From the NCBI GenBank assembly GCA_905215195.1, contig CAJMPF010000108.1:1-6368 (forward strand): 6,368 nt of DNA, given 5' to 3'. Below, piece after piece: positions 1 through 5,290 of the stretch (its first letter is position 1; each line of letters begins with the position of its first letter). The translations under genes and the position numbers were made by a program. The notes under the pieces were generated by a model. That model did no database searches. It worked only from the letters and a program-made list of their open reading frames with translations, and was not told where the DNA came from. This stretch comes from an uncultured bacterium (GTDB lineage Bacteria; Actinomycetota; Coriobacteriia; Coriobacteriales; Coriobacteriaceae).

Positions 1-465
1 CAGCACCAGGTTGCGCAGGCCCGCGACCGTGCCTTCCACGTCGGGGGCAGGCTGGTCGGCGTGCAGGTACGCCCAGTCCATCATAAAGGTCGCCGAAGAC
101 AGCGCGCCGATGGCCAGCGCGTCGTCGGGACACGAAAGCTCGACCTCAAAGACACGCTCATCGTGCTCGCTCACGCGAGTGCGGCCGCACGAAATGCCGC
201 CAGCGAGACCGGTCTCGTTCATGAGCTCGACCGTCACGTGCTCCAGCAGATGGCAAAGCTCGGTCTGGCCCATGCAGTCCTGGAACTCGCGACCGGAATC
301 ACCCAGGCACAGGTGCTTGGCAATCGCCGGCACCAGGTAATACACGCGCGCCGTGGCCTCGATATCCTCCGAGGTCATGAGCGGCATGCCGGGGTTCACC
401 AGCACATGCGCGCAGATCTTGTCCTCGCTGACGGTGACCTTAAGGATGTTGAACAGGCCTGCCAT
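1..465 (-). CDS. Cyanophycin synthetase N-terminal-domain-like protein (C-terminus missing)
   Basis: This open frame starts at the ATG at 465-463 and runs off the left edge without a stop, giving 155 residues. The protein begins MAGLFNILKVTVSEDK. Residues 72-80 read HLLEHVTVE (an HxxEHxxxE pattern), and residues 91-97 read ISCGRTR, followed by VFEVEL at 105-110. From memory, the N-terminal domain of cyanophycin synthetase (CphA) has the same order: an HIVEHVALEL-like helix, then GFGRTR, then a VVFEY-like strand. CphA polymerises Asp and Arg into cyanophycin using ATP-grasp and Mur-ligase domains, which would lie beyond the edge if present. No such domain is visible, so the gene may be a full CphA relative or a stand-alone N-domain protein. 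The start is supported by GGGGAG just upstream (470-475). Only 24 bases separate it from the stop of the upstream DUF21-CBS gene, so the two are probably cotranscribed. That it is coding is near certain; the family assignment is moderately sure. Confidence 0.75.
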   Translation of the reverse strand, partial: MAGLFNILKVTVSEDKICAHVLVNPGMPLMTSEDIEATARVYYLVPAIAKHLCLGDSGREFQDCMGQTELCHLLEHVTVELMNETGLAGGISCGRTRVSEHDERVFEVELSCPDDALAIGALSSATFMMDWAYLHADQPAPDVEGTVAGLRNLVL

Positions 466-489
466 AACTCTCCCCTACTCTTCCTTGTC

Positions 490-1863
490 CTACTCGTCGC
501 CGTCGTGCGGATTCGCGGAACCCGCACCCGACGCCGCCGGCTTCTCTGCCGAAGACTCGGAATCCTTCTTATCGGTTTCGGCCGGAGCGATCACGCGAAT
601 GAGCGAGATGCGCTGGCCACGCATCGACTGCACCTTGAACTTGTACCCCGCAACCTCAAATACCTCTCCGATGTCGGGCACCGAGTCGCAAAGCTCCAAA
701 ATCCAGCCGGCGATGGTCTCATAATCATCGCTTTCCTCGAGCGGCCAACCAAGCTCAATCGCGTCATCGCACGAAAAACGCCCATCAACGAGCCACTCGC
801 GGCGCGAAAGGCGCGTGAGGTACTTGTTGTCGGGGTCGAACTCGTCCTCGATCTCGCCGACGATCTCCTCGACGATATCCTCGATGGTGATAATGCCGGC
901 CGTGCCGCCGTACTCGTCCACGACCACCACGATCTGGTCGTGCGAGGTCTGCATCTCGGACAGTAGCGGCAGGATGTCCTTGGTGTCGGGCACAAAGGTG
1001 GCGTCGCGCAAAAAGCCGGCGATGGGCTGGTCACCCTTGCCGTCGAGCGCGGGTTGGATCAGGTCCTTGATGTGCGCGATGCCGGCGACGTTGTCGGGAT
1101 CCTCGTGATAGACGGGGATGCGGCTAAAGCCGGTCTGGCGCATGGTGGACAACACGTCGGCGACCGTCTCGTCGTCCTCGCACATGGTGGTGTCCACGCG
1201 CGGCACCATGACCTCGCGGGCAACGGTGTCGCCTAGGTCGAAGATCTCGTGGATCATGCGCTTTTCCTCGTCGAGCAGGTCGTCCTGCTCCGAGACCATG
1301 TACTTGATCTCTTCTTCCGAGACGTTTTGGCGGTCGTCGGCGCTCTTGATGCGCAGGATGCGGGCCAGGCCATCGGAGCAGGCGCCGGTCAGCCACACGA
1401 GCGGACGGGCGATCTTTTGGAAAAACGACAACGGTCCCACGACCTGCTTGGACACGCCTTCGGCGTTGGCCAGGCCGATGCGCTTGGGGACGAGCTCGCC
1501 GATCACGATGGACACGAAGGCGACCGCGACGGTGATGATGACCGGCGCCAGGCCGCGCGCGATGGCGGAGAGCGGCGCAATGCCAAAGCTCATGAGCCAC
1601 GTGGCGAGCGGGTCGGACAGACTCGTCGAGGCGACGGCGGACGAGGCGAAGCCCACGAGCGTAATGGCAACCTGGATGGTGGCGAGCAGCTGGTCGGAGT
1701 CGGCAGCCAGCTTAATGGCACGCTCGGCGCGCTTGTCGCCTTCCTCGGCCTCGTGCTCCAACACGGCGCGCTTGGCCGTGGTGAGCGCCATCTCGGACAT
1801 AGAGAAGTAGCCGTTGATGAGGGTCAAAACGAGGGTGGTGATAAGGGAGATGGTTATGTCCAT
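490..1863 (-). CDS. DUF21-CBS-CorC/HlyC membrane protein (CNNM/CorC-type, 'hemolysin family')
   Basis: This is a complete 457-residue protein with the standard architecture of the CNNM/CorC group. The DUF21 membrane domain covers about residues 1-190, with hydrophobic segments near 3-20, 59-78, 101-122 and 143-162. The linker follows, then a CBS pair at about 210-335 (REVMVPRVD at 216-224, FSRIPVY at 246-252, VVVDEYGGTAGIITIEDIVEE at about 313-333). An acidic stretch EIVGEIEDEFD (333-343) leads into the C-terminal CorC/HlyC domain at about 350-425. A low-complexity Ser/Ala/acidic tail (426-457) is probably disordered. Characterised relatives transport or regulate export of Mg2+ (or Co2+) at the cytoplasmic membrane; the CBS pair binds nucleotides. 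The 'hemolysin' name is historical. The ATG is the only usable start: an in-frame TGA lies 36 bases upstream with no start codon between. Its GGAGG (1879-1883) is unusually far away, at 15 bases. It probably leads an operon with the CphA-like gene. Confidence 0.95.
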   Translation of the reverse strand: MDITISLITTLVLTLINGYFSMSEMALTTAKRAVLEHEAEEGDKRAERAIKLAADSDQLLATIQVAITLVGFASSAVASTSLSDPLATWLMSFGIAPLSAIARGLAPVIITVAVAFVSIVIGELVPKRIGLANAEGVSKQVVGPLSFFQKIARPLVWLTGACSDGLARILRIKSADDRQNVSEEEIKYMVSEQDDLLDEEKRMIHEIFDLGDTVAREVMVPRVDTTMCEDDETVADVLSTMRQTGFSRIPVYHEDPDNVAGIAHIKDLIQPALDGKGDQPIAGFLRDATFVPDTKDILPLLSEMQTSHDQIVVVVDEYGGTAGIITIEDIVEEIVGEIEDEFDPDNKYLTRLSRREWLVDGRFSCDDAIELGWPLEESDDYETIAGWILELCDSVPDIGEVFEVAGYKFKVQSMRGQRISLIRVIAPAETDKKDSESSAEKPAASGAGSANPHDGDE

Positions 1864-1865
1864 CG

Positions 1866-1883
1866 GGAGTTTCTCGAACCTCC
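1866..1883 (-). promoter_or_regulatory. Possible hairpin over the ribosome binding site of the DUF21-CBS gene
   Basis: In the transcript the sequence GGAGGTTCGAGAAACTCC lies three to twenty bases before the ATG. GGAG pairs with CTCC, and after one G/A mismatch UU pairs with AA around a CGAG tetraloop. The Shine-Dalgarno GGAGG forms the 5' arm, so folding would hide it. The stem is short, so this may be coincidental. Confidence 0.3.
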
Positions 1884-1900
1884 AAGATTCGGGACGTCAG

Positions 1901-1928
1901 GTTAAAACGTTGATGGCGGATACGGCAA
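1901..1928 (-). promoter_or_regulatory. Weak candidate promoter for the DUF21-CBS gene
   Basis: On the minus strand TTGCCG (1928-1923) and TTTAAC (1906-1901) are separated by 16 bases, each matching the sigma-70 consensus at four of six positions. This lies about 40 bases upstream of the start codon. The gene could equally be read through from the TrhA gene 110 bases upstream. Confidence 0.25.
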
Positions 1929-1936
1929 TTGCACCG

Positions 1937-1960
1937 GCGCCCAAACGAGAACGCGGGCGC
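1937..1960. repeat. GC-rich inverted repeat between the TrhA and DUF21-CBS genes
   Basis: GCGCCC (1937-1942) and GGGCGC (1955-1960) form a perfect 6-bp stem with a 12-base loop, starting 14 bases past the TrhA stop codon. No T-run follows on the minus strand, so it is not a standard intrinsic terminator. It could attenuate read-through or stabilise a mRNA 3' end. Confidence 0.35.
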
Positions 1961-1973
1961 GCAGGCGTGGTCG

Positions 1974-2657
1974 CTAGATTACGAAGAGGATCACCGCCAT
2001 GAACTGGAAGATACTGCCGGCGAGCACCCACAAGTGAAACACACTGTGCAGGTAGCGCACGTTTTTGGCGATATAGAACGGCACGCCCGCGGTGTAGCAC
2101 ACGCCGCCGACGGCGAGCAGGGCAAGTGCCACGGGGTTGAGCAGCGCCACAAGTTCGGGCAGCTTAAAGACAACGAGCCAGCCCATCAGCAGGTAGACCA
2201 GGCCGCTTACCCAGTGCGGTTGACGCTCGCGTAGGAAGCACTCGAGGGCGATGCCGATAATGGCGATGGCCCATACGGCAAAGAACAGCACGGCGCCGCC
2301 GTCGTTTGCCAGTGTGATGAGGCAAAACGGCGTATAGCTGCCCGCAATGAGCAGGTAGATGCAACTGTGATCAATAATGCGGAACACGCGCTTGGCGCGC
2401 GCGGGCTGAATCGCGTGGTAGAGCGTGGAGGCTAGGTATTCGAGGATAATGCTAACGCCATAGACAATCGCCGCGGCCATGTGGGCCGGGCCTCCGCCGC
2501 GCAGGACGGCGAATACGATCAGGAGCACCAGGCCCGCGATACCCAGCAGGCAGCCGACACCATGGGTGACGGAGTTCATGATCTCCTCGCCCACCGTGTA
2601 GTGTGGAACGGCCGCGGTCTTGGGTCGCGGCTTAGAACTGTCGCTCGAATCGGACAT
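1974..2657 (-). CDS. trhA: PAQR family membrane protein TrhA (hemolysin III / YqfA type)
   Basis: This is a complete 227-residue membrane protein of the hemolysin III/PAQR family, the bacterial relatives of adiponectin receptors, implicated in membrane-fluidity homeostasis. The N-terminus up to about residue 20 is hydrophilic (Ser/Lys/Pro). Then come EExxNSVTHG (E24, E25, H32), the first membrane helix, STLYH (S77, H81), IDHSCIYLLIAGSYTPF (D96, H97) and YLHSVFH near the end (H204, H208). The SxxxH, Asp and HxxxH set matches the metal-binding residues known in the family. Seven hydrophobic helices fit the remaining length, which is typical. The frame could open at a TTG at 2675, but I choose the ATG at 2657: the TTG codon overlaps the GGAGG (2669-2673) that sits 11 bases before this ATG. 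The gene is divergent from the hydrolase and has its own candidate promoter. It could be cotranscribed with the two downstream minus-strand genes. Confidence 0.93.
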   Translation of the reverse strand: MSDSSDSSKPRPKTAAVPHYTVGEEIMNSVTHGVGCLLGIAGLVLLIVFAVLRGGGPAHMAAAIVYGVSIILEYLASTLYHAIQPARAKRVFRIIDHSCIYLLIAGSYTPFCLITLANDGGAVLFFAVWAIAIIGIALECFLRERQPHWVSGLVYLLMGWLVVFKLPELVALLNPVALALLAVGGVCYTAGVPFYIAKNVRYLHSVFHLWVLAGSIFQFMAVILFVI

Positions 2658-2668
2658 GCCGGTTACAT

Positions 2669-2673
2669 CCTCC
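2669..2673 (-). promoter_or_regulatory. Ribosome binding site that fixes the trhA start
   Basis: GGAGG on the minus strand lies 11 bases before the ATG at 2657. It lies inside the 6-codon extension that would result from the in-frame TTG at 2675, which has no comparable site of its own, so the shorter protein is favoured. Confidence 0.7.
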
Positions 2674-2692
2674 AACGTAAAGAGTTCTCAAC

Positions 2693-2722
2693 ACTATATC
2701 AAAGCGTCTAGGTACGTGCGAA
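2693..2722 (-). promoter_or_regulatory. Candidate promoter for trhA
   Basis: On the minus strand TATAGT (2698-2693) is a five-of-six match to the -10 element. TTCGCA (2722-2717) lies 18 bases upstream and matches four of six -35 positions. The expected transcription start is near 2686, leaving a leader of about 30 bases before the ATG. Confidence 0.45.
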
Positions 2723-2738
2723 ATTTGCACCATACGTG
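2713..2738. repeat. TACGTG direct repeat around a GTGC...GCAC dyad
   Basis: TACGTG occurs at 2713-2718 and again at 2733-2738, exactly 20 bases apart (about two helical turns). Between them GTGCGAAATTTGCAC (2716-2730) is a dyad of GTGC and GCAC around AAATTT with one unpaired G. It overlaps the candidate trhA -35 element, so it may be a regulator site; the dyad is also compatible with chance. Confidence 0.35.
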
Positions 2739-2764
2739 ACCCTTTGTTTACCCATTCTTTGTCT

Positions 2765-2778
2765 GTTGACGCATCAAC
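2765..2778. promoter_or_regulatory. Operator copy 1 at the hydrolase promoter
   Basis: GTTGACGCATCAAC is one base away from the perfect palindrome GTTGATGCATCAAC. It covers the -35 element of the hydrolase promoter. A second copy lies 45 bases downstream. The size and symmetry fit a dimeric helix-turn-helix repressor such as a MarR- or TetR-type protein, but the family cannot be told from the site. Confidence 0.6.
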
Positions 2779-2794
2779 GGCGAACGTCCATAAT
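2766..2794 (+). promoter_or_regulatory. Sigma-70-type promoter of the alpha/beta hydrolase
   Basis: TTGACG (2766-2771) and CATAAT (2789-2794) each match the consensus at five of six positions and are exactly 17 bases apart. Transcription should start near 2801, giving a leader of about 43 bases that contains the second operator and the AGGAG ribosome binding site. Confidence 0.7.
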
Positions 2795-2809
2795 GCGCTT
2801 GCATTAAAT

Positions 2810-2823
2810 GTTGATGTATTAAC
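2810..2823. promoter_or_regulatory. Operator copy 2 downstream of the -10 element
   Basis: GTTGATGTATTAAC differs from the palindrome GTTGATGCATCAAC at two positions. It sits just downstream of the predicted transcription start; its outer bases (AT before, AT after) extend the symmetry slightly. Together with copy 1 it brackets the promoter, which is the usual geometry for repression. Confidence 0.6.
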
Positions 2824-2843
2824 ATCTTATAGGAGAATACCGA

Positions 2844-3809
2844 ATGGCTCAAAACGCACGTTCCCATCGAAAGCTCAAGATAGCCGGCGTCGTTGCGCTG
2901 GTGCTCGTTGTCGCGCTGCTGGGGTTTGCCGGCAACTTCTTGTTCGACTTTGCCCTGAACCCCCAAGCGCCGTACACCATGAAGATGATGCAGGATGGCA
3001 AGGACGCCGAAAAGGGCGAGCAGATGGACGCCGAGGAGGGCGAGGCACGGGCGTGGTTTAAGGAAAACCGCGAGAGCAGCAGCCTCACCGCGAACGACGG
3101 AACCGAGCTTGCCGCCTGGTATTTTGCTGCGTCGGAGAGCACGCACGACTACGCCGTCTGCCTGCATGGATATACCAACGAGCCCATCGGTATGGCCCGA
3201 TACGTCAAGCGATTCCACGACCGCGGCATGAACGTACTCGCACCCGCCGCCCGCGCCCACGAGCGCTCCGGCGGCGACTATATCGGCATGGGCTGGCCCG
3301 AGCGGCTCGATGTCGTCGCATGGATCGAGCGAATCGTTCAGGCTGACCCCGAGGCGCGCATCCTGGTCTTTGGCGAGTCGATGGGTGCAGCAACTGCCAT
3401 GAACGTCGCGGGGGAACCTCTGCCCGCAAACGTGAAATGCATTATCGAGGACTGCGGTTATACAAGTGTTTGGGACGAGTTTTCTCTGCAGCTCAAGGAC
3501 GTGTTTGGCCTGCCCAGCTTTCCCTTGCTCGATGTAGCAAACTTGGTGTGCAACGTGCGCGCGGGCTACGACTTTCATAAGGCGAGCAGTGTGGAGCAAC
3601 TCAAACACGCGACGGTTCCCATGCTGTTTATCCACGGCGACCAGGACACCTTTGTACCGTACAGCATGCTCGACCAAAACTACGACGCGTGCGCCAGCAA
3701 GGTCAAGCAAAAGCTCACTATCCATGGCGCCACCCACGCCAAGAGCGCGCAGGTCGACCCCGAACTCTACTGGAACACGGTCGACAACTTCCTCGACAAG
3801 AATTTTTAG
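2844..3809 (+). CDS. Membrane-anchored alpha/beta hydrolase (serine hydrolase)
   Basis: This is a complete 321-residue protein. Residues 1-11 are basic, residues 12-33 form one hydrophobic helix with no signal-peptidase or lipobox site that I can see, and a charged Glu/Asp/Lys-rich linker (about 47-77) leads to the catalytic domain, probably outside the membrane. The fold motifs are in order: HGY at 108-110 (oxyanion region), RAHERSGGDYIGMGWPERLD at 137-156, the nucleophile elbow GESMG with Ser179, HGDQDTFVP with Asp268, and THA with His298. The triad is therefore complete. This pattern is that of the broad Bem46/YqkD-like group of alpha/beta hydrolases; the substrate (ester, amide or lipid) cannot be read from sequence. 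AGGAG (2831-2835) eight bases before the ATG supports the start. It is the only plus-strand gene, is monocistronic, and has its own promoter, twin operators and terminator, which suggests regulated expression in response to a specific signal. Confidence 0.95.
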   Translation: MAQNARSHRKLKIAGVVALVLVVALLGFAGNFLFDFALNPQAPYTMKMMQDGKDAEKGEQMDAEEGEARAWFKENRESSSLTANDGTELAAWYFAASESTHDYAVCLHGYTNEPIGMARYVKRFHDRGMNVLAPAARAHERSGGDYIGMGWPERLDVVAWIERIVQADPEARILVFGESMGAATAMNVAGEPLPANVKCIIEDCGYTSVWDEFSLQLKDVFGLPSFPLLDVANLVCNVRAGYDFHKASSVEQLKHATVPMLFIHGDQDTFVPYSMLDQNYDACASKVKQKLTIHGATHAKSAQVDPELYWNTVDNFLDKNF

Positions 3810-3811
3810 GC

Positions 3812-3838
3812 AAAAAGCAACGTCTGGGGTTTTGTTGC
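3812..3838 (-). terminator. Possible second terminator for minus-strand transcription
   Basis: On the minus strand GCAAC (3838-3834) pairs with GTTGC (3821-3817) across a 12-base loop, and TTTTT (3816-3812) follows at once. The stem is weak, but it would back up the stronger terminator at 3888-3926 and keep transcripts of the DUF362 gene out of the hydrolase gene. Confidence 0.35.
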
Positions 3839-3887
3839 CAAAAATCGGTTTGTAGTCGGCGGTATTCGATTTTTCACCGCACTTCTG

Positions 3888-3926
3888 AAAAGCCGCCCGC
3901 AAGCGTTGTGCTCGTGGGCGGCTTTT
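3888..3926. terminator. Bidirectional rho-independent terminator between convergent genes
   Basis: GCCGCCC (3892-3898) pairs perfectly with GGGCGGC (3916-3922), flanked by AAAA on the left and TTTT on the right, so the hairpin has a T-run in either direction. The loop folds further: G-T and C-G pairs, a mismatch, then AGC with GCT around GTTGT. It lies 78 bases past the hydrolase stop and 46 bases past the DUF362 gene stop. Confidence 0.9.
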
Positions 3927-3972
3927 GCTCAACTTACGCTACAAGGCGCTTGTTTTGTCCAATAAACAGGTG

Positions 3973-5178
3973 TTACTTGACCTCGATGAGCTCGTACTTG
4001 CTCGTGCCCAGGCCGATCTTCTCGGCGTGCGCGATGCACGCGCGCCAGTCGGTGTCGGGATGCGTGATGCAGAAGGGATCCTTGGCCTGCTCGCCCTCCA
4101 GATGTTCGTGGTTGTGCTCCATCTTGGCCGCGCTATCGGTGAGTTCGGTGTTGGGCAGCGGCTCGGATGCCATGACGGCATCGGCGCAGGCCTGGTCGAT
4201 GGCGACCGGGTCGAAGCTCGCGAACATGCCGATATCGTTGACGATAGGTGTGTCGTTTTCGGGATGGCAATCGCAGTTGGGGCTGATATCCATAGCCAGC
4301 GAAATGTGGAAGCTGGGACGATCCTGGACAACGGCCTTGGTGTACTCGGCGATCTTGCAGTTGAGCACGTCGGCCGCGGCCTCATAGCCGGGCTTGATGC
4401 AGTCCTGGTTGCATGCCGCAATGCAGCGTCCGCAGCCCACGCAGCGATCGTGGTCGATGGCAGCCACGTGCACCGTGCGAGTGTTGCCGCTGGCAAGCTC
4501 GCGCTCGCGGGTATCGTCGAACGAGACAGCGTTGTGCGCGCAGATCTTTTCGCAGGCACGGCAGCCAACGCAGTGCTCGGTCGAGACGTTCGGCTTGCCG
4601 GCGGCATGCTGCTCCATCTTGCCGGCACGGCTGCCGCCTCCCATGCCCAGGTTCTTCATGGCGCCGCCAAAACCGGCCTGCTCATGGCCCTTAAAGTGGG
4701 TGAGGCTGATCACGATATCGGCATCCATGAGCGCCTGACCGATCTTGGCCTCGTGCACGTACTCGCCGCCCTCGACCGGGACGAGCGCCTCGTCGGTGCC
4801 CTTGAGGCCGTCGGCAATGATGATCTGGCAGCCCGTGGCATACGGGGTAAAGCCGTTCTGGTAGGCGGTATCGATGTGCTCGAGCGCGTTTTTGCGGCTA
4901 CCCACATAGAGCGTATTGCAGTCGGTGAGGAAGGGCTTGCCACCCAGTTCCTTCACGACATCCGCGACGGCGCGGGCGTAGTTGGGGCGCAAAAAGCTCA
5001 GATTGCCCAGCTCGCCAAAGTGAATCTTGATAGCGACGAACTTGTTCTCGAAGTCGATCTGCTCGATACCGGCGTGACGTATGAGGCGCTTGAGCTTGTC
5101 GAGCTGGCTCTCGCGAGCATGCGTGCGCAAGTTGGTGAAGTATACCTTAGCGGGTGCTGCGGGTGCAGTTGCGGTCAT
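3973..5178 (-). CDS. DUF362 domain protein with two 4Fe-4S ferredoxin motifs
   Basis: This is a complete 401-residue protein. The DUF362 part shows KIHFGELGNLSFLRP at 51-65 and HFKGHEQAGFGGAMKNLGMG at 161-180, both recalled as family hallmarks. A ferredoxin insert follows: CVGCRACEKIC (Cys203, 206, 209, 213) and CVGCGRCIAAC (Cys246, 249, 252, 256), each a CxxCxxCxxxC set able to hold a 4Fe-4S cluster. NCDCHPEN (Cys302, Cys304) precedes DIGMFASFDPVAIDQA, which returns to the DUF362 domain. There is no signal peptide or membrane segment, so it should be cytoplasmic and take part in electron transfer; its reaction is not known. Such proteins are common in anaerobes. AGGGG (5187-5191) lies eight bases before the ATG. 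The gene stands alone, with a gap of 109 bases to the permease gene upstream and a terminator downstream. The family call is very sure; any role is inference. Confidence 0.95.
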   Translation of the reverse strand: MTATAPAAPAKVYFTNLRTHARESQLDKLKRLIRHAGIEQIDFENKFVAIKIHFGELGNLSFLRPNYARAVADVVKELGGKPFLTDCNTLYVGSRKNALEHIDTAYQNGFTPYATGCQIIIADGLKGTDEALVPVEGGEYVHEAKIGQALMDADIVISLTHFKGHEQAGFGGAMKNLGMGGGSRAGKMEQHAAGKPNVSTEHCVGCRACEKICAHNAVSFDDTRERELASGNTRTVHVAAIDHDRCVGCGRCIAACNQDCIKPGYEAAADVLNCKIAEYTKAVVQDRPSFHISLAMDISPNCDCHPENDTPIVNDIGMFASFDPVAIDQACADAVMASEPLPNTELTDSAAKMEHNHEHLEGEQAKDPFCITHPDTDWRACIAHAEKIGLGTSKYELIEVK

Positions 5179-5220
5179 AGATCTATCCCCTCGGTCTATA
5201 TGGCGTTACAGACATAGAGG

Positions 5221-5251
5221 ATGGTACCCGTTAAAGTAGGGTCAAAGTCAA
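5221..5251 (-). promoter_or_regulatory. Candidate promoter with a 19-bp spacer for the DUF362 gene
   Basis: On the minus strand TTGACT (5251-5246) and TACCAT (5226-5221) are separated by 19 bases. Within the spacer ACCC and GGGT (5242-5239 and 5229-5226 on the minus strand) form a small dyad nine bases apart. A 19-bp spacer holding a dyad is the hallmark of promoters activated by MerR-family regulators. The dyad is short and not quite centred, so this is tentative. Confidence 0.35.
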
Positions 5252-5261
5252 GCGCGAAACC

Positions 5262-5290
5262 TAGTCGTTGGGGAGGTTCTTAAACGACTA
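5262..5290. repeat. Perfect 8-bp inverted repeat overlapping the permease stop codon
   Basis: TAGTCGTT (5262-5269) and AACGACTA (5283-5290) are exact complements with a 13-base loop. The right arm includes the TAG stop codon of the permease gene. No clear T-run follows on the minus strand, so it is at best an imperfect terminator or a 3'-end stabiliser. In the minus-strand transcript the loop contains CCUCCCC. Confidence 0.5.

Noticed and set aside
61..966. Plus-strand open frame (301 codons) across the left end
   Set aside because: It spans the complements of two different minus-strand genes and the gap between them, and encodes a low-complexity Arg/His/Leu-rich protein with no known motif.
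1249..1905. Plus-strand open frames opposite the DUF21-CBS gene (also 1118-1810)
   Set aside because: They are antisense to a well-conserved membrane protein; their composition (Gly/Asp/Arg-rich or Ser/Arg-rich) is that of shadow frames.
490..2657. A two-gene hemolysin locus
   Set aside because: Both neighbours belong to families historically named hemolysins, but the DUF21-CBS and PAQR families are now seen as ion-handling and membrane-homeostasis proteins; nothing here indicates a toxin.
2748..3932. Long minus-strand open frame (394 codons) opposite the hydrolase
   Set aside because: It is antisense to a gene with a full catalytic triad, has no recognisable domain, and reads through the strong terminator at 3888-3926. 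It is a by-product of GC-rich codon use.
5196..5201. TATAGA on the minus strand as a -10 element for the DUF362 gene
   Set aside because: Transcription would start inside or next to the ribosome binding site, and no -35 element lies at the right distance.
3925..5217. Long plus-strand open frame (430 codons) opposite the DUF362 gene
   Set aside because: It is the complement of a gene with two clear ferredoxin motifs, has no good ribosome binding site, and its Ala/Val/His/Asp-rich sequence is typical of a shadow frame.
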